A DNA stretch of 64,000 bases from Spirometra erinaceieuropaei (taxonomy: Eukaryota; Platyhelminthes; Cestoda; Diphyllobothriidea; Diphyllobothriidae), in contig CACRXP010000624.1 of NCBI GenBank assembly GCA_902702965.1, positions 278,009-342,008 of the forward strand, read 5' to 3'. The position numbers and the translations under genes were made by a program. The notes under the pieces were generated by a model. It was given only the letters and a program-made list of their open reading frames with translations. It did no database searches and had not been told where the DNA came from. Below, piece after piece: positions 31,805 to 42,440 of this stretch. Position 1 is the first letter of the stretch; each line of letters begins with the position of its first letter.

Positions 31805-32330
31805 AATTCAAGGGAATCGGGTTTATCTAGCAAGTCCACAATCCGTCTCTGAAAGAAAAGCAGAGAGGAGGAAGAGGGGGAGAACGCGAATCCAAGAAAA
31901 AGCATTACATCTTTCGTTTGACGTACCCCATGCGGGCGGGTCGGAAGCGAACGCTGGGTGTTTACTGAAGGCGGCGAAGCTGTACGGCACCCCGTTTGTC
32001 CAGAAGCTTAAATTGGAAAAATTCAAAGGCATTTAGTCAAGCATACCTGGAATCCTGATAGAAAAGTAGAACGCCTATAGTTTAAACAAGGCGTTTACAA
32101 TAAGATTATTTATTCAACGGTAAAAGGGAATAGTTTCCAGTTATTTATACCAAGTACAGCAGGCGATGTAGGAAATCCGAATCACAAGTGGTCATTATGC
32201 AACCACCTATGAAGGACTCTACATTGAGTTCCAAGGAGGAACTGCAGGTACACGCCCCGTGATCAGATGAGTCTGTGGCCCGGTCGTAGAACGCTAGACG
32301 TAACCATCACTGACGAAAATTCTGGGTCTA
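31805..32330. repeat. R2/R1 junction and block R1, copy 1
   Basis: From AACGCGAATCCAAGAAAAA (R2, compare 37260) the sequence passes directly into GACGTACCCCATGCGGGC (R1, compare 38610). It therefore lacks the 1.2 kb that lies between these points in the copy at 37.3-38.6 kb. R1 marks follow to about 32260 (GTTTACAATAAGATT, GTCATTATGCAACC). Confidence 0.7.
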
Positions 32331-32458
32331 AATATCTCAGGTCATTACGACCCATTACTTGTACTTCGTACAGCTGCGATCATGCCTGATCTAACCCGTC
32401 TTGATGATGTTCAAACTGATTCTCTCCACGCGTGACGTTTCGCGGAAGCAGATCTGGG
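32330..32458 (-). pseudogene. RTE-like LINE C-terminal tail, distal piece
   Basis: Minus strand codes KRHAWRESV and, after a stop, SRRVRSGMIAAVRS. It is the continuation of the fragment at 35462-36100, as shown by the unbroken relative at 43560-44290. The two pieces are separated by PLE-2, with CAGTTCAAC on both sides. Confidence 0.7.
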
Positions 32459-32510
32459 CAGTTCAACGCATTGCAAGCGAAGATGCGAGTTCCAGGAACT
32501 AGGTGATCAG

Positions 32511-32570
32511 AAGAAGAAGAAGAAGAAGAAGAAGAAGAAGAAGAAGAAGAAGAAGAAGAAGAAGAAGAAG
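32511..32570 (+). repeat. (AAG)20 microsatellite within the PLE-2 end
   Basis: Sixty bases of pure AAG between CTAGGTGATCAG and CGATCGCTGG. The same site in the PLE-derived hairpin at 62895 has only four units, so this is a local expansion of a short repeat that belongs to the PLE terminus. Confidence 0.95.
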
Positions 32571-32595
32571 CGATCGCTGGAACAAGGGGTTTTTT

Positions 32596-33432
32596 AGTTT
32601 TAGTTTCAGTTTATTAAGAGAAATATAGGCGAGCGCCTTTGAACTCCCTATTAGTAACAAGTCGTAGGGGAAAAACATTGATAGTGGGAAGGTGAAAAGG
32701 GGGTTTTGTACGTAATTGCTGACAGCTAGTCAAAAAGAGTAATCAATAACGGTTACTAACTAGTCACAAGTAGTATAAACAAGTTTAAGTTGGTGCCAGG
32801 TTATGTCAGTGGATGTAAGGCTGGTAACTGGGAGGCTTGATGCGCGTCAAGCCTACACTTGAAGGAATTCACACAGGAGGAGGTTACAACATCTGTAGGC
32901 AGGGCGTTCCACGCTGTAACCACTCTGTTACTGAAAAAGAACTTTTTTCCATTGATCCTTGCTTTCCCGGCGAGTAGTTTTAACGGATGACCGCGCAAAG
33001 TGGGCGTGTTAGCTTGTGTGAAATAATCAGTGGGATCTAGACAACAGTCTAGGCCGTTGATAATGAGAAATGCAAGTATAAGGTCAACGCGTAATTGCCT
33101 GCAGGAAAGTAAAAACAGGTTGAGAGTTGACAGTCGGGATTCGTAAGACAGCGCTCCCAGACCTTGTGTCATTTTGGTCGCCCGTCTGTGGACCTTCTCC
33201 AAAACGGTATAGTCCTTGACAGTCCAAGGTCTCCACGCCTGTATGGCGTATTCTAGACGAGGCCTCACGTAGGTGCCAAATATTTTTGAAAAGCTGTCTG
33301 GGTCAAATACCATAAATGCTCGCTTAATGAGTTACAGTGTAGCCATAGCCGATTCAGCCGGCTTCGCACAGTGCAGAGTTGGTTTGAGTGAAGATGTAAT
33401 CCATACACCCAAGTCCTTCTGACTGTTTATCC
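32596..33432 (-). pseudogene. LINE-C: CR1/Jockey-superfamily RT C-terminus, 5' truncated
   Basis: Minus-strand frame 33313-32801 codes FGTYVRPRLEYAIQAWRPW, LEKVHRRATKMTQGL, LNLFLLSCRQLRVDLI and VVTAWNALPTDVV, the C-terminus of a LINE RT close to LINE-A. Upstream, QKDLGVWITSSLKPTL (to about 33430) is in frame except for one stop. The 3' end (32605-32660) has the family's terminal signature with AATAAACTGAAAC. Only the RT tail survives; no catalytic residues are present. It sits within PLE-2, so it inserted after that element or recombined into it. Confidence 0.87.
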
Positions 33433-35275
33433 GCGTTATGACTCACAAGCCGCGCGAAATACTCCCAAAGGTCGAACGAGATGAACTAAGATAACTGAAG
33501 GCCGACAAGGACATCGTCATCGTGCCCGCGGACAAGGCATGTTCCACCGTCGTAATGGACAGAACAGACTACCTTCAAAAGGCCAAAAACCTACTGGAGG
33601 ATCGCCAGTTTTATGTCCCGTGTGAAAACAACCCCGTAAAGACGCTGCCAAGCGAAATTAATGCGACAATGTTGGCACTGGAGAACTCGGGTGCAATAAC
33701 ACCGACCGACCGACGCATAGCGAGAGCCCAAGAAACGGCCTTGGCCCGATTCAACGGTCTCTCAAAGGTGCACAAGGAGGGCGCTCCTCTCCGGACCATC
33801 GTATCGCTCAAAGGCATTCCAACGTACGGACTGGCAAAATGGCTGTTTCGACGCCTCAAATTTCTGACCGCTAATTCGGACACCACCAACTGTTCGTCAA
33901 TACTATTCCTGGAGAAGCTTAAAGGAGTAAGTCTCTTGCCAGATGAGGTCATGGTATTTTTCGATGTCACGTCCCTCTTTACTTCTATCTCCCAGGAGCT
34001 GACAATCGAGACCGACAAGCTACTCCTACGAAGGAAATACAATGAAACGGAGAATCGTCTCTGACTTGCCCAAGTCCTTCAGCTCCTAAAGTTCTGTCTC
34101 AGGACCTACTTTACGTTTGACAAGACAATCTACGACCAAGTGAAGGGAAAACCAATGGGCTCGCCGATTTCGGGATTCATCGCCAAGGCGGTCCTACAGA
34201 GGTTAGATTCGCTAGTCTTCCAACAGCACAGACCGAAATTCTGGGCTCGGTATGTGGACGATACCTTCGTCGTCATCGAAAGGGATCAGGGGGTAACGTT
34301 CAAATAACGTCTCAACAGCGTCTTCCCGGACATACAATTTACGACGGAGGAGGAAGCAAATAGCCAGCTGGCATTCCTTGATGTCCTTGATTGGGGTGGC
34401 CTAAAGACCAAAGTGTTCAGAAAAGCGACGAAAACGACGCAAATACTGGACTTGAACGGTAACCACCCAATTAGCCACAAACGCAGTTGCGTAAGAACGC
34501 CATATCGGCGTGCTGAGACGTATTGCAGTGAACCGGAAGACAAGGTTACCGAATCCCAATATCTTCGACGGGTTTTTTTCGAGAAAATGGTTACCCGCGC
34601 AACTTCATCACCCGGTGCAAGCGCAAACGAGATGAGCGAAAAAATAGTGCCGACCCCAAATTCTTGCGAGCGATCCTGTACATCAAGAACGTCTCCGAGG
34701 CCGTTAGTAGCCTTCTTGCATCACTTGGGGTTGGAGTTGCACACAGATCAGAGGCCACCATAAGGCGTCAGGTGATGAGATCAAAAGACTCACTGCCACG
34801 GCAAAAAAACATCTGGAGTCCTTTACTGGATCTGGTGCAGTTGCGGACGAAGCAACTACATGGGAGAAACCGGAAGACTGCTCCGGACGCGAATCGACGA
34901 TCACGAGGCAGTGGTATGAAGGAATGACGCCAACTCTCAGGTCACGGCCCATTAGACGAGTCCCTGCCACACATTCAAGTTCGATGAGGCCGAAATTCTC
35001 GAGAGGGGATAATCGCGTGAGCCGAAGGTTGCCTGAATCATGGTTCACGCGACATCAGTCTATCAACAAGTGCAACGAAATCCCCACTCCATATTCCGTG
35101 CTGAGGCATAGGCTGGCCAAAGCAATTGACCACTCGGGGAGAGCGCAAGCCGGTGAGCCAGAGGGCCGAGCAATCATCAGGCCAGCATCTAACACGGGTG
35201 ATGAGACTTCAGCAATTAACAGCTTTCATGACGGTCATCAATCAATTAGCGCACCAGCGGACAACAATCCTTGAT
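33433..35275 (+). pseudogene. PLE-2 reverse transcriptase with GIY-YIG endonuclease
   Basis: From 33522: DKACSTVVMDRTDYLQKAKN, FNGLSKVHKEGAPLRTIVS, GIPTYGLAKWLFRRLKFLTA, FFDVTSLFTSI (motif A), then after a TGA (34062-34064) GKPMGSPISGFIAKAVL (motif B) and RYVDDTFVVIERD with YVDD at 34251-34262 intact. A TAA lies at 34305-34307, then QLAFLDVL, HPISHKRSCVRTPYRR and a frameshift near 34580. Near 34811-34885 another frame codes SGVLYWIW...NYMGETGR, the GIY-YIG nuclease (VLY / YMG). The RT finger domain begins near the LINE-C junction, so the N-terminus is missing. It would nick DNA and copy element RNA. Confidence 0.88.
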
Positions 35276-35374
35276 GAATGGGGCACGGTTATTTGCAATA
35301 GGTATACGGTAGCATAGCGACTGCATCCTATAAATACTGCAACTTCCTGTGCACGAGTCACCCTTTTCTGCCAC

Positions 35375-35418
35375 TGTCTCTGATGATGGATTTAAATGAA
35401 AATCTGAAACGTCAGGCG
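35375..35418 (+). ncRNA. Hammerhead-ribozyme-like motif at the PLE-2 3' end (HHR1)
   Basis: Core CTGATGA (35380-35386), stem II GGATTT (35388-35393) with AAATCT (35400-35405) around the loop AAATGA, then GAAAC (35406-35410) and GTC (35411-35413). Stem I pairs TGTCT (35375-35379) with AGGCG (35414-35418), two pairs being G-U. Stem III has no loop; ACGT is self-complementary, as in PLE hammerheads thought to work as dimers. Hammerheads in PLEs are known in other animals. Activity not shown. Confidence 0.7.
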
Positions 35419-35461
35419 AATAAACCCCTTGTTCCAGCGACCGCTTCATCTTCAGTTCAAC

Positions 35462-36100
35462 CCATTTTCTTCGCCAGCGACGGAGACCCAGCACCGAAGA
35501 TCCAAGAACCACTTCCATGTCTTGACGAACTGTGTTGAGCCACATTTTGAGTTGACTCCCTCTTCGATGCCTCCAATGGGTCAACGGTGTCGATCTAGGG
35601 CAGTAACCGTTAGCACCTGAGGTGGACGAAGATGAACATGCCCAAACCACCACAGTCGTCTTTCTTGGGTGGTCTGGGTTATCTCTTCTATGTTGTCGCC
35701 GCGAGCACAGTCTGTCCAGTTTGAGACGACGTCAGTGTACTTCACTCATAGGATGGTCCGCAAGCAATGCTGGTCAGATACCTCCAATTTTCGCTCGTTC
35801 GCCACGCGCACAGCCCAGCATTCACAACCGTAGAGGAATGCAGGGCTGTACGCGTGAAATATGTCCGATTACAGTAATTATGATTTAGGGTTGAAGATGA
35901 ATGGCTGATTGAAGACAGATAATAAACCAGATACGTGTACCTCAGTCTCCCTGAACTATACCACTGACAATTCTACGCGAAAATTCGCATTGTTTTGAGT
36001 CCCACGATAGATCCCATACGCGGAGGCTCGCAGATCGGAGACCAACGAGCGACCCAGTCTCTAACATTTAACGCTCGATAGAATATCCTCGTTCCACCCT
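35462..36100 (-). pseudogene. RTE-like LINE C-terminal tail, proximal piece
   Basis: Minus strand codes PAFLYGCECWAVRVANERKL, HCLRTIL, KYTDVVSNWTD, TTQERRLWWFGHVHLRPPQ, RRGSQLKMWLNTV and LGLRRWRRKWVEL. This is the order of the RTE-type tail (LLYGCE-W..., RRLRWLGH, GGQ-KTW, W...DR-AW). It is cut at 35462 by PLE-2 and its end lies at 32330-32458. No RT active site remains. Homologous to 43560-44290 over some 640 bp. Confidence 0.75.
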
Positions 36101-38510
36101 GGGGTCGAAATGGATTTCACTAATGCCACGTTGATTGGGTGGCGCGGACATCAGCCATAGCACACCGCGTCCGGTTTGACAGGTGTACGCGGCAAAGAAC
36201 CCGGCCTCATCTGACCCAGATGTTGGAGACGCGTTAACCAATGAACTTACTGTGGGTGGCGGGGTTAGGTCGTCAGACCCGTGCACGGACGGACGGACGC
36301 ACGCATCTGCGCGTACCCATGCCCCAAGGGGGTGTCCGCGAGCACGTCTGCATTTGCAAGCATACGTTTTAGGCCTCTCAACAAATGGACTACCGCATCG
36401 CTGAGACGTGGCTCGATGAAAGGGACAGTCTTCGCCACCAAGGTCAAAGCCCCACCAAGTAGTTGGCCCGTGGTTAATAGCCCGACTACTACTGGCCGGG
36501 TTCTTGCCGAGATGACCACAGTACACAGCTTTGAGGGTGCCCACCGGATGGGTCAGAGACCTGGAGCTCTGAGGGTGGCTCCTGAGAGAGCTGTGGCCTC
36601 CTGTAGCATTATTTCCTAAGCTATCTTCAACGCCAACGGTCACCCGATTCCCCAAAGGCATCTGAGCGTCGGGCATTTGCAAGCCGGATTGATGTGGACG
36701 ACTAGAGCACTATGCTGATGGCCGTTCCTCACGAAGTGTGAACAACTACTTATATCTAAACATTCTTGACTGTTCCTGAAATGATATGTTCACATCTGCA
36801 ATTATAAATGGGTAAGACCATGGAAGACTGAAAAGTTGAATGACACGTGCCACTGAAACCGTCAATTCGGGGACCTAGCAACATCTCATTACCAGCTAGC
36901 AAATTCTTCCCGGCATTTTACGGTTCTTTATACTGAAAAACTTAGACTACTGCTGAGCCTATAGCCTTCGGTGTTTTTCCTCTGCATTTAAACGACCCCA
37001 CGGAACTCCTGTTCAGCCGAGTAGTTCAGGTAGCATGAGTCTAGTCTGGTCTTCATTACCTGTTAAGGGCCGTCTCACAGAACCTGCTCTCGCTATAGTC
37101 ATCGGACGACATAAAACAGTTAAGGCATACTTTCCTCCAGAGGTGGGATCTACGCAACTGCTTTACCTTTATGCAAGTCAGTTTTTCGTGGCCAGTCAAC
37201 AGTTCTTCTCTGGGAGAAAAATGGGAGGAGGGGGGAAGAGGAGGGGTAGGAAGGAGGAGGACGCGAATCTAAGAAAAATAATTCCATCTCTCGTTCCACG
37301 TTATTAAGACGTGATAACGTAAGAACTAGTAACGGCTAATGAGATCCTACTGCTAGTTTTGGAATTTTTCAAACGACTGACATGCTAAAATGAGTTGTGT
37401 TTATTGACTGAAACGCCCAAAGAAATCTTTTACAAGTCTGTGAATAGATCATGTGGGGCGAAGTTTGGTTCTGCAGCGCCAAACGAATGACAGTCAATGG
37501 TTTGCTTCCTAAAACAATACTAGTTAACATACCTAACTTCGCTACTCCCTGGATAAGCAAGAGTAAGAGAGCGCAATCAGAACTCGAAGCACGCGCAGGG
37601 AAGCGAGTGAAGGTGGTGTGTACACATTCCAGCACCACCACTCGCTGAACTGAGTTGAAAATGATGACGCAATCACAACTGAAAGCCAACGGACGGAAGC
37701 GCGTAGCAATTCGTAGTACATGGTCACTGTTGTGGAAATGACAGAGTTCCACACAGTCCGAACAACCCCATTAGATCAGGATAGTAAAGAGGGCGGAAGA
37801 TGAGCTCGAAGCACGCGCAGGGAAGCGCGTGTGAACGGATACCTGAAGTAATCAAGGCTAGCGTATAAACAATCATTCCCCGTGACAAAGTCACTGGCTG
37901 GACTAAAACTGTAGGGATGATGCAACTACGGGATATTTGTAGAGTCCGAGTATTTGCATCCACTAATTTTTTGGAAAGTTAACTAAATGGTATCAGTTAG
38001 GTGGGGCTGTAAAACCAAACGTCGACTCCTGTGGGACTACAAATGTGTAAAGGTGGATCCAGACAAACTACAACCGGGCAGAACTGATGAGATTATGGTT
38101 CTGAGGGGGTCGTTCCTTCATTTCTGGATTGCTGACTTCAAAGAGGGAAGCATAGCACGGACGAATAAAGGCAGCTGTCATGTGCCACGTATACAGCTCT
38201 TAGTGAGTTGAGAATAAATCCACTGGGGACCAGCATCTAAAGGTCACCTAGGCGTCATTAGCACGCTCATGGTGACCAGCCTCACTGTACAGTGGCAGGC
38301 CGTCCGCCTGTACCGTCTGTGTGCCTTATCCTCCCACTAGCTTGCAGCAAAAGACTGGTTTTAACACCCAGTGCCTAGAAGAGAGATGCAAAAAGCAGGC
38401 ACAGACAGCAGCACAATCATCCGCAGCAACCTACAGTGCAATAAAAGCATTTAAGCAAATATCATAATTTCTCCATTTGTCAAGACAGTGACTTTTAACC
38501 TGTGATTATG
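36101..38510. repeat. Block R2, copy 1
   Basis: Matches copy 0 from about 36130 (ACCGCGTCCGG, CGGACGGACGCACGC) to 37270, and copy 2 (45590-47376) further, through TGACATGCTAAAATGAGTTG (37378) and AACTACAACCGGGCAGAACT (38070). A 204-codon minus-strand frame at 36068-36682 crosses it; it has no family motif and its counterparts are broken. Holds an extra about 570 bp (37459-38024) absent from copy 2. Confidence 0.75.
37459..38024. mobile_element. Candidate second TIR element within R2 copy 1
   Basis: This stretch is missing from the otherwise parallel copy at 46915-46930. Its ends are inverted: left CGAAGTTTGGTTCTGCAGCG, right (reverse complement) CGACGTTTGGTTTTACAGCC. No transposase is seen and no convincing target duplication, so boundaries are uncertain by several bases. 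Confidence 0.5.
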
Positions 38511-38933
38511 TTTTATGAAATCGACAGATCTATTGGCCGAGGTACCCCTGTGAGTAAAAGGCATTTTAGGCATTTAAAAGGAATGTGCAGACAATATACA
38601 AGACGAGCGACGTACCCCCATGTTGGCGGGTCCGCGTTGGACGCGGGGTGTTTAATGAAGGCGGCGAAGTAAGACAGCTCGTCGCTCGTCCAGAAACTTT
38701 AGGTGGGAAAACGTATGATTAGGCACGCCTCTAGTTTTAACAAGGGATTTACAGTACGATACTTCATTCGAAGTTACCGGAGAGTAGGTTTCGGCTACTT
38801 ATCCTGACTGTAGAAGGTGAAACAGAAAACCAGGATCATTAGTGACCGCTATGCAACCGGGTCAGATGTGGTTATGTTGCCGCACCTGAGGTACACAAAC
38901 CACAGCTGCCTGTAATTCGGGTCCGGTGGTTTT
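38511..38933. repeat. Block R1, copy 2
   Basis: GACAGATCTATTGG, AAAAGGCATTTTAGG, GACGTACCCCCATG, AATTCGAAGTTACCGGAGA-like and CGCTATGCAACC run in the same order as at 54142-54520. It is cut at 38934 by LINE-E and related sequence resumes near 41190. Confidence 0.75.
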
Positions 38934-40980
38934 TCAGTTTATTTGGTAAGAGATAATAGGCAAGGTCTTTGAAAACCCTACTGATGACATGTCAGCGCAT
39001 TAGGTACAACTGTACGCGAACAATTAAAACTTTCGCTACTAAAACAGCACTTGATTTATTTGAGTAGCATCGCTTCAAAGGAAAAATTCCCCGGGGGTCG
39101 CAGGACATATAGCTCACGTTCCGACTGTCGAGGGAAAACAGAGGATACAAATAATCACCCAACCGCTTTGAAGAAATGCAGAGACGTCGCCTCCACGCCC
39201 GACTGAGGGAGGTCGTTCCGTTTCACCATTACCGTCTGCGTGAAAAATTTAGAAAAGGGATTCAGCCTGGACATTTTTGTCCGTAGCTTCATCGAGTGAC
39301 CACGAAGATTGGGTGTAAGGTGCGAATGAAACATTTCCTCAAGGCCAAGTCCATGGTCAAAGCCATGTTATATCTTGTGGACAAGGATAAGATCACCTCT
39401 TTGCTGCCTGTAACACAGACGGCATAAATTAAGGGAAGTCAGTCTCTCTTTGTAGGATTGGCTTTTTAAACCGTTCACCAGCCTTGTTGCACGACGTTGT
39501 ACTCCTTCAAAGCATGTTTGGTTCATTACTAGCCATGGCCACCACGCTTGTATGCCATATTTTAAATTGGCCCGGACGAAGGTGACGTAAACTCCTCCAA
39601 AGCGGTACTTGCCAAAGGTTACGAACGATATTTTGATTGCATGGAGCACTCCTATGGCTTTTATGCAGCCCTGTTGCAACGCAGTGTTGGTTTCATGTCG
39701 TGCTGTATCCAAACACCGAGATCTCTCTGTAAAGTTACTGTGGGAAGCCTAATGTCTTTAAGGTGATATTTCCTCAGGTTCTCAGTTGAATAACAGTTGT
39801 TTGGACGCGGATGAAGGATGACACACTTCTACACATTAAAATCTAGAAGCCATTTCTCTGACCACATTTGCAATCGGTCCAAATTGTTTTAAAGCGTTCT
39901 CCGGTCATTTGGACTGCTAATGACTTGCCAGAACTTAACGTCGTCGGCAAGAATTATTTTACCTCAGTCGAGTTCCTGAAGGTTGTCATTTACATAAAGG
40001 ATAAAAAAGTAAAGGGTCCTAGAACTGTGCCTTGAGACACGCAACTAGTCACGTTCAACCAGTCTGACTTATTATCTCCGATACAGACATGTTGTTTCCG
40101 ACCAACCACAAACGCCCTTATCCAATTCGGAGGATCTCCACGGATGCCCATGGCGCTCAATTTGCGAAGAAGGCGTTGGTTCTGGACAGTGTCGAATACT
40201 TTGCGGAAATCGATGTACACGAAGTCGACTTCAAAACCCTCCTCTAAAGCCCTAGTCCAGATCTTCAGACAAGACAGTAGATTTGAGAGGCAGGAACGTC
40301 CTATCCGGAAAACATGTTGAAAATCCTGCAAGATGCTATTTTCTTCACAAAATTTCGGTATAACACTCTTTACTAGAGTTCCCATCGTTTTACATGAGGC
40401 CAGTTAAGCTTATGGGCCTGAAGCTGCTTACTGCATCCTGCTACCTCCCTCGTGTATGGGAACGAGGTTAGCTGCTTTCCACTGTGAGGGCAGCCTTCCT
40501 GTTTTCATTGACAGCTCAAAGAGAGTCAAAAGTAGCTTTGACAGTTCTGTTGATAGCTCCTTAAATATCAGCCTAGGAATCCCGTCGGGTCCAGGAGAAG
40601 TATCTGGTTTTATTTAACTGAGGAAACGTCTTTCTTCTACGACGGAAAAGGCAACGGTTTAAATGACGGCAGTATCTTGGCGCATTTGAAGTTCCCGTTC
40701 GTCTTGGCCCATTTTAAACTCCCGATTGTCTTCAAGCGACCCCTCCGTAAAAACCGATTGAAAAAAGTAAGATAGTAGTTGCACTTTCTGTGGCCCTTCA
40801 ACTAAAAAGTATCCAAGGCCACCATTTAGACGTGCGATTTCGGCCTATGTTGTCTCCTGCTGTGGATGTACACATAAAACTTCTTCGGACATGAAATGAA
40901 TTCTGCTATCAGTCGGCACTCGAAAGAAGTTCTAGCAAACCTTATTTATTTGCGGCATCCATTGATAATAGGCATTTATA
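38934..40980 (-). pseudogene. LINE-E: CR1/Jockey-superfamily LINE, 5' truncated
   Basis: Decayed relative of LINE-A. The minus strand gives FARTSFECRLIAEF near 40930, SPGPDGIPRLIFKELS, FCEENSILQDFQHVFRIGRS and VYIDFRKVFDTVQNQRLL (motif A, 40385-39990). Motif C is ILADDVKFW near 39945 (LADD for FADD). YGIQAWWPW and VQRRATRLVNGL follow (39712-39368). The 3' end at 38934-38990 carries the family signature ending AATAAACTGAAAA. Several stops and frameshifts. The EN domain is absent. Confidence 0.88.
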
Positions 40981-41086
40981 CAGGCGGGGCCGGGGAGCAC
41001 ACAGGCGACGAGGTCCAGTATTTATATACAACAGGAAGGCTACTGCGAATGAGCGGTTGCACTTTGAGCAGTTGAGAAATTGGTGT

Positions 41087-41119
41087 CCTAACCCCTAACC
41101 CCAACCCCTGACCCCTAAA
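41087..41119. repeat. Short CCCCTAA-type repeat
   Basis: CCTAACCCCTAACCCCAACC continues CCTGACCCCTAAAA: about four degenerate heptamers, one base longer than the CCCTAA telomere unit of most animals. Too short to call telomeric. Confidence 0.6.
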
Positions 41120-41189
41120 ATTACTGTATCCATCAGTTGCGGCTACATAACCACATCTTACCCACAACCGCCTGCGAGTGGGCTCTAAA

Positions 41190-41640
41190 TTGAGCTCCAA
41201 CAACACCAATGAGGGACTCCAAGGAGCTGCATGAGCACCAATCGGACCAGGTAGAAATAAAGAATGGTAAAAAAATAGTGTTTACACCAAAGAGACCGTC
41301 GGGAATTGCAAGTCACTTATTATCAGACATTTTTTAAAATTTTATCGAGCACATATGCTGTTCGTTGCTTAAGTACTTATTTCCTGCTCTCTGCCTCTGT
41401 CCACCTATATTACGGACTTGCTCGGTCCCCAAAGCAAAGGTCCAAAACCTGTATATGTTATATCATTTGTACATTTCCCATGAACTCACCAAGTATTCTT
41501 TTTGGGAGTGAACCGACAGCAAAGTCATGAACTAGTGCGACCGCTCGTGTCTGCCCGCGTCGGCGATGTTCCATTTGACGCAGTTAATGTCTTCGTCATA
41601 CTCATCGCAGGTTATGGCTCAAAAGACGACTCGCATCTCA
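41190..41640. repeat. Block R1, distal part, copy 2
   Basis: Resumes R1 after LINE-E. AGACCGTCGGGAATTGCAA, TTATCGAGCACA, CCTGTCCACCTAT-like, GACTTGCTCGGTCCC and GGGAGTGAACCGACAGCA match 54640-54860 in order. The 120 bases between LINE-E and this block are unassigned. Confidence 0.75.
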
Positions 41641-41769
41641 CTAGCGCAATTGCAGGGGATTATGTCAGCGTTGGGCTTCCAGAGTTTCTGGCCCACATAC
41701 TAATTTGGGGTTGGTTGTCACTTTGCGGCCTCCCGTCAAACCACGATACTTGTGGCAACAGAACTGTTT

Positions 41770-42440
41770 CCAACTATACATTCACGCGGTTGTCACCCCT
41801 TGCGGGAATTTCTGCCTCGTCAAATTTGAATGTGTGGCGGAACTCGTCGAACGAGCCGCAACTTGAGAGTTAACGTCATTTCTCCACAGCGCTGCAGCGT
41901 ATTCGGCCATTCTCGTTCGGAGCTGTCTTCGGACTCACACCGGGATCTACTTGAATTATGGTTTACTGGCCCCCAGTCCGTCAGCAAGTGCAATGACCTT
42001 CCCCTTCCATACTCGGTGCTGAGACTCCGCCTAGGCGGACTAATTAGCCACGCATGGAGCGCACAGGTGAACACTTTTCCCAACACCAGGGTCGGTGCGT
42101 CAGATGGTCGAGCAATCATCACACCAACATCCAACGCACGTGATGAAATTGCAGCAATTAGGGACGCGAATGTCGGCCATCGAACAGTTCGCACACCAAG
42201 TGCGACTATGACGGATGAAGGGGGGAGCCGTGAATGTTCATACATATGCGGTAGTATGGCGACTGCATCCTACAAATACTGCAACCCCTTGTGCATGAAG
42301 CACCCGTATCGGCTGTTGTCTTTGATGATGGGTTCGAGCAGGAATCCGAAACGTCAGACTAATATAGCTCATGTCCCAGCGATCGTGCCTCCTTCAAGAC
42401 TACTTCCTGGGACTCGACTCTTCGCTTCTATTGACTTGCA
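41770..42440. pseudogene. PLE fragment, inverted arrangement (PLE-5), 3' tail with terminal sequence
   Basis: 41770-41882 on the minus strand matches 34925-35000 of PLE-2 (just after the GIY-YIG domain). From about 41890 the plus strand matches 35035-35270: WFTGPQSVSKCND, LPYSVLRLRL and ASDGRAIITPTSNARDEIAA. So two pieces of one element's end lie head to head. The plus piece runs on into a hammerhead-like motif (42318-42359) and the PLE terminus (CCAGCGATCGTG, CTACTTCCTGGGACTCG). Confidence 0.72.
42318..42359 (+). ncRNA. Hammerhead-ribozyme-like motif, copy 2 (HHR2)
   Basis: Core TTGATGA (42322-42328; first base C to T), stem II GGGTTC (42330-42335) with GAATCC (42342-42347), GAAAC (42348-42352), GTC (42353-42355), stem I GTCT (42318-42321) with AGAC (42356-42359). 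Relative to HHR1, a U-A pair in stem II has become C-G and a G-U in stem I has become A-U, so pairing is conserved. The changed C of the core should weaken cleavage. Confidence 0.65.

Larger units (their letters stand above)
32459..35461 (+). mobile_element. Penelope-like element PLE-2 with 9-bp target duplication
   Basis: Insertion 32468-35452, flanked by CAGTTCAAC at 32459-32467 and 35453-35461. The left end holds an inverted piece of PLE terminal sequence (AAG repeat, then CGATCGCTGGAACAAGGGG), matching in reverse the right end (CCCCTTGTTCCAGCGACCGC). Inverted terminal pieces of this sort are known for PLEs. LINE-C (minus) occupies 32596-33432 inside it. RT and GIY-YIG frames follow to about 35270, then a hammerhead-like motif. 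Confidence 0.88.

Noticed and set aside
36068..36682. 204-codon minus-strand frame in block R2 as a conserved gene
   Set aside because: Counterparts at 31301-31510 and 45820-46188 are shorter and broken, and changes fall at all codon positions, so shared repeat origin explains the resemblance.
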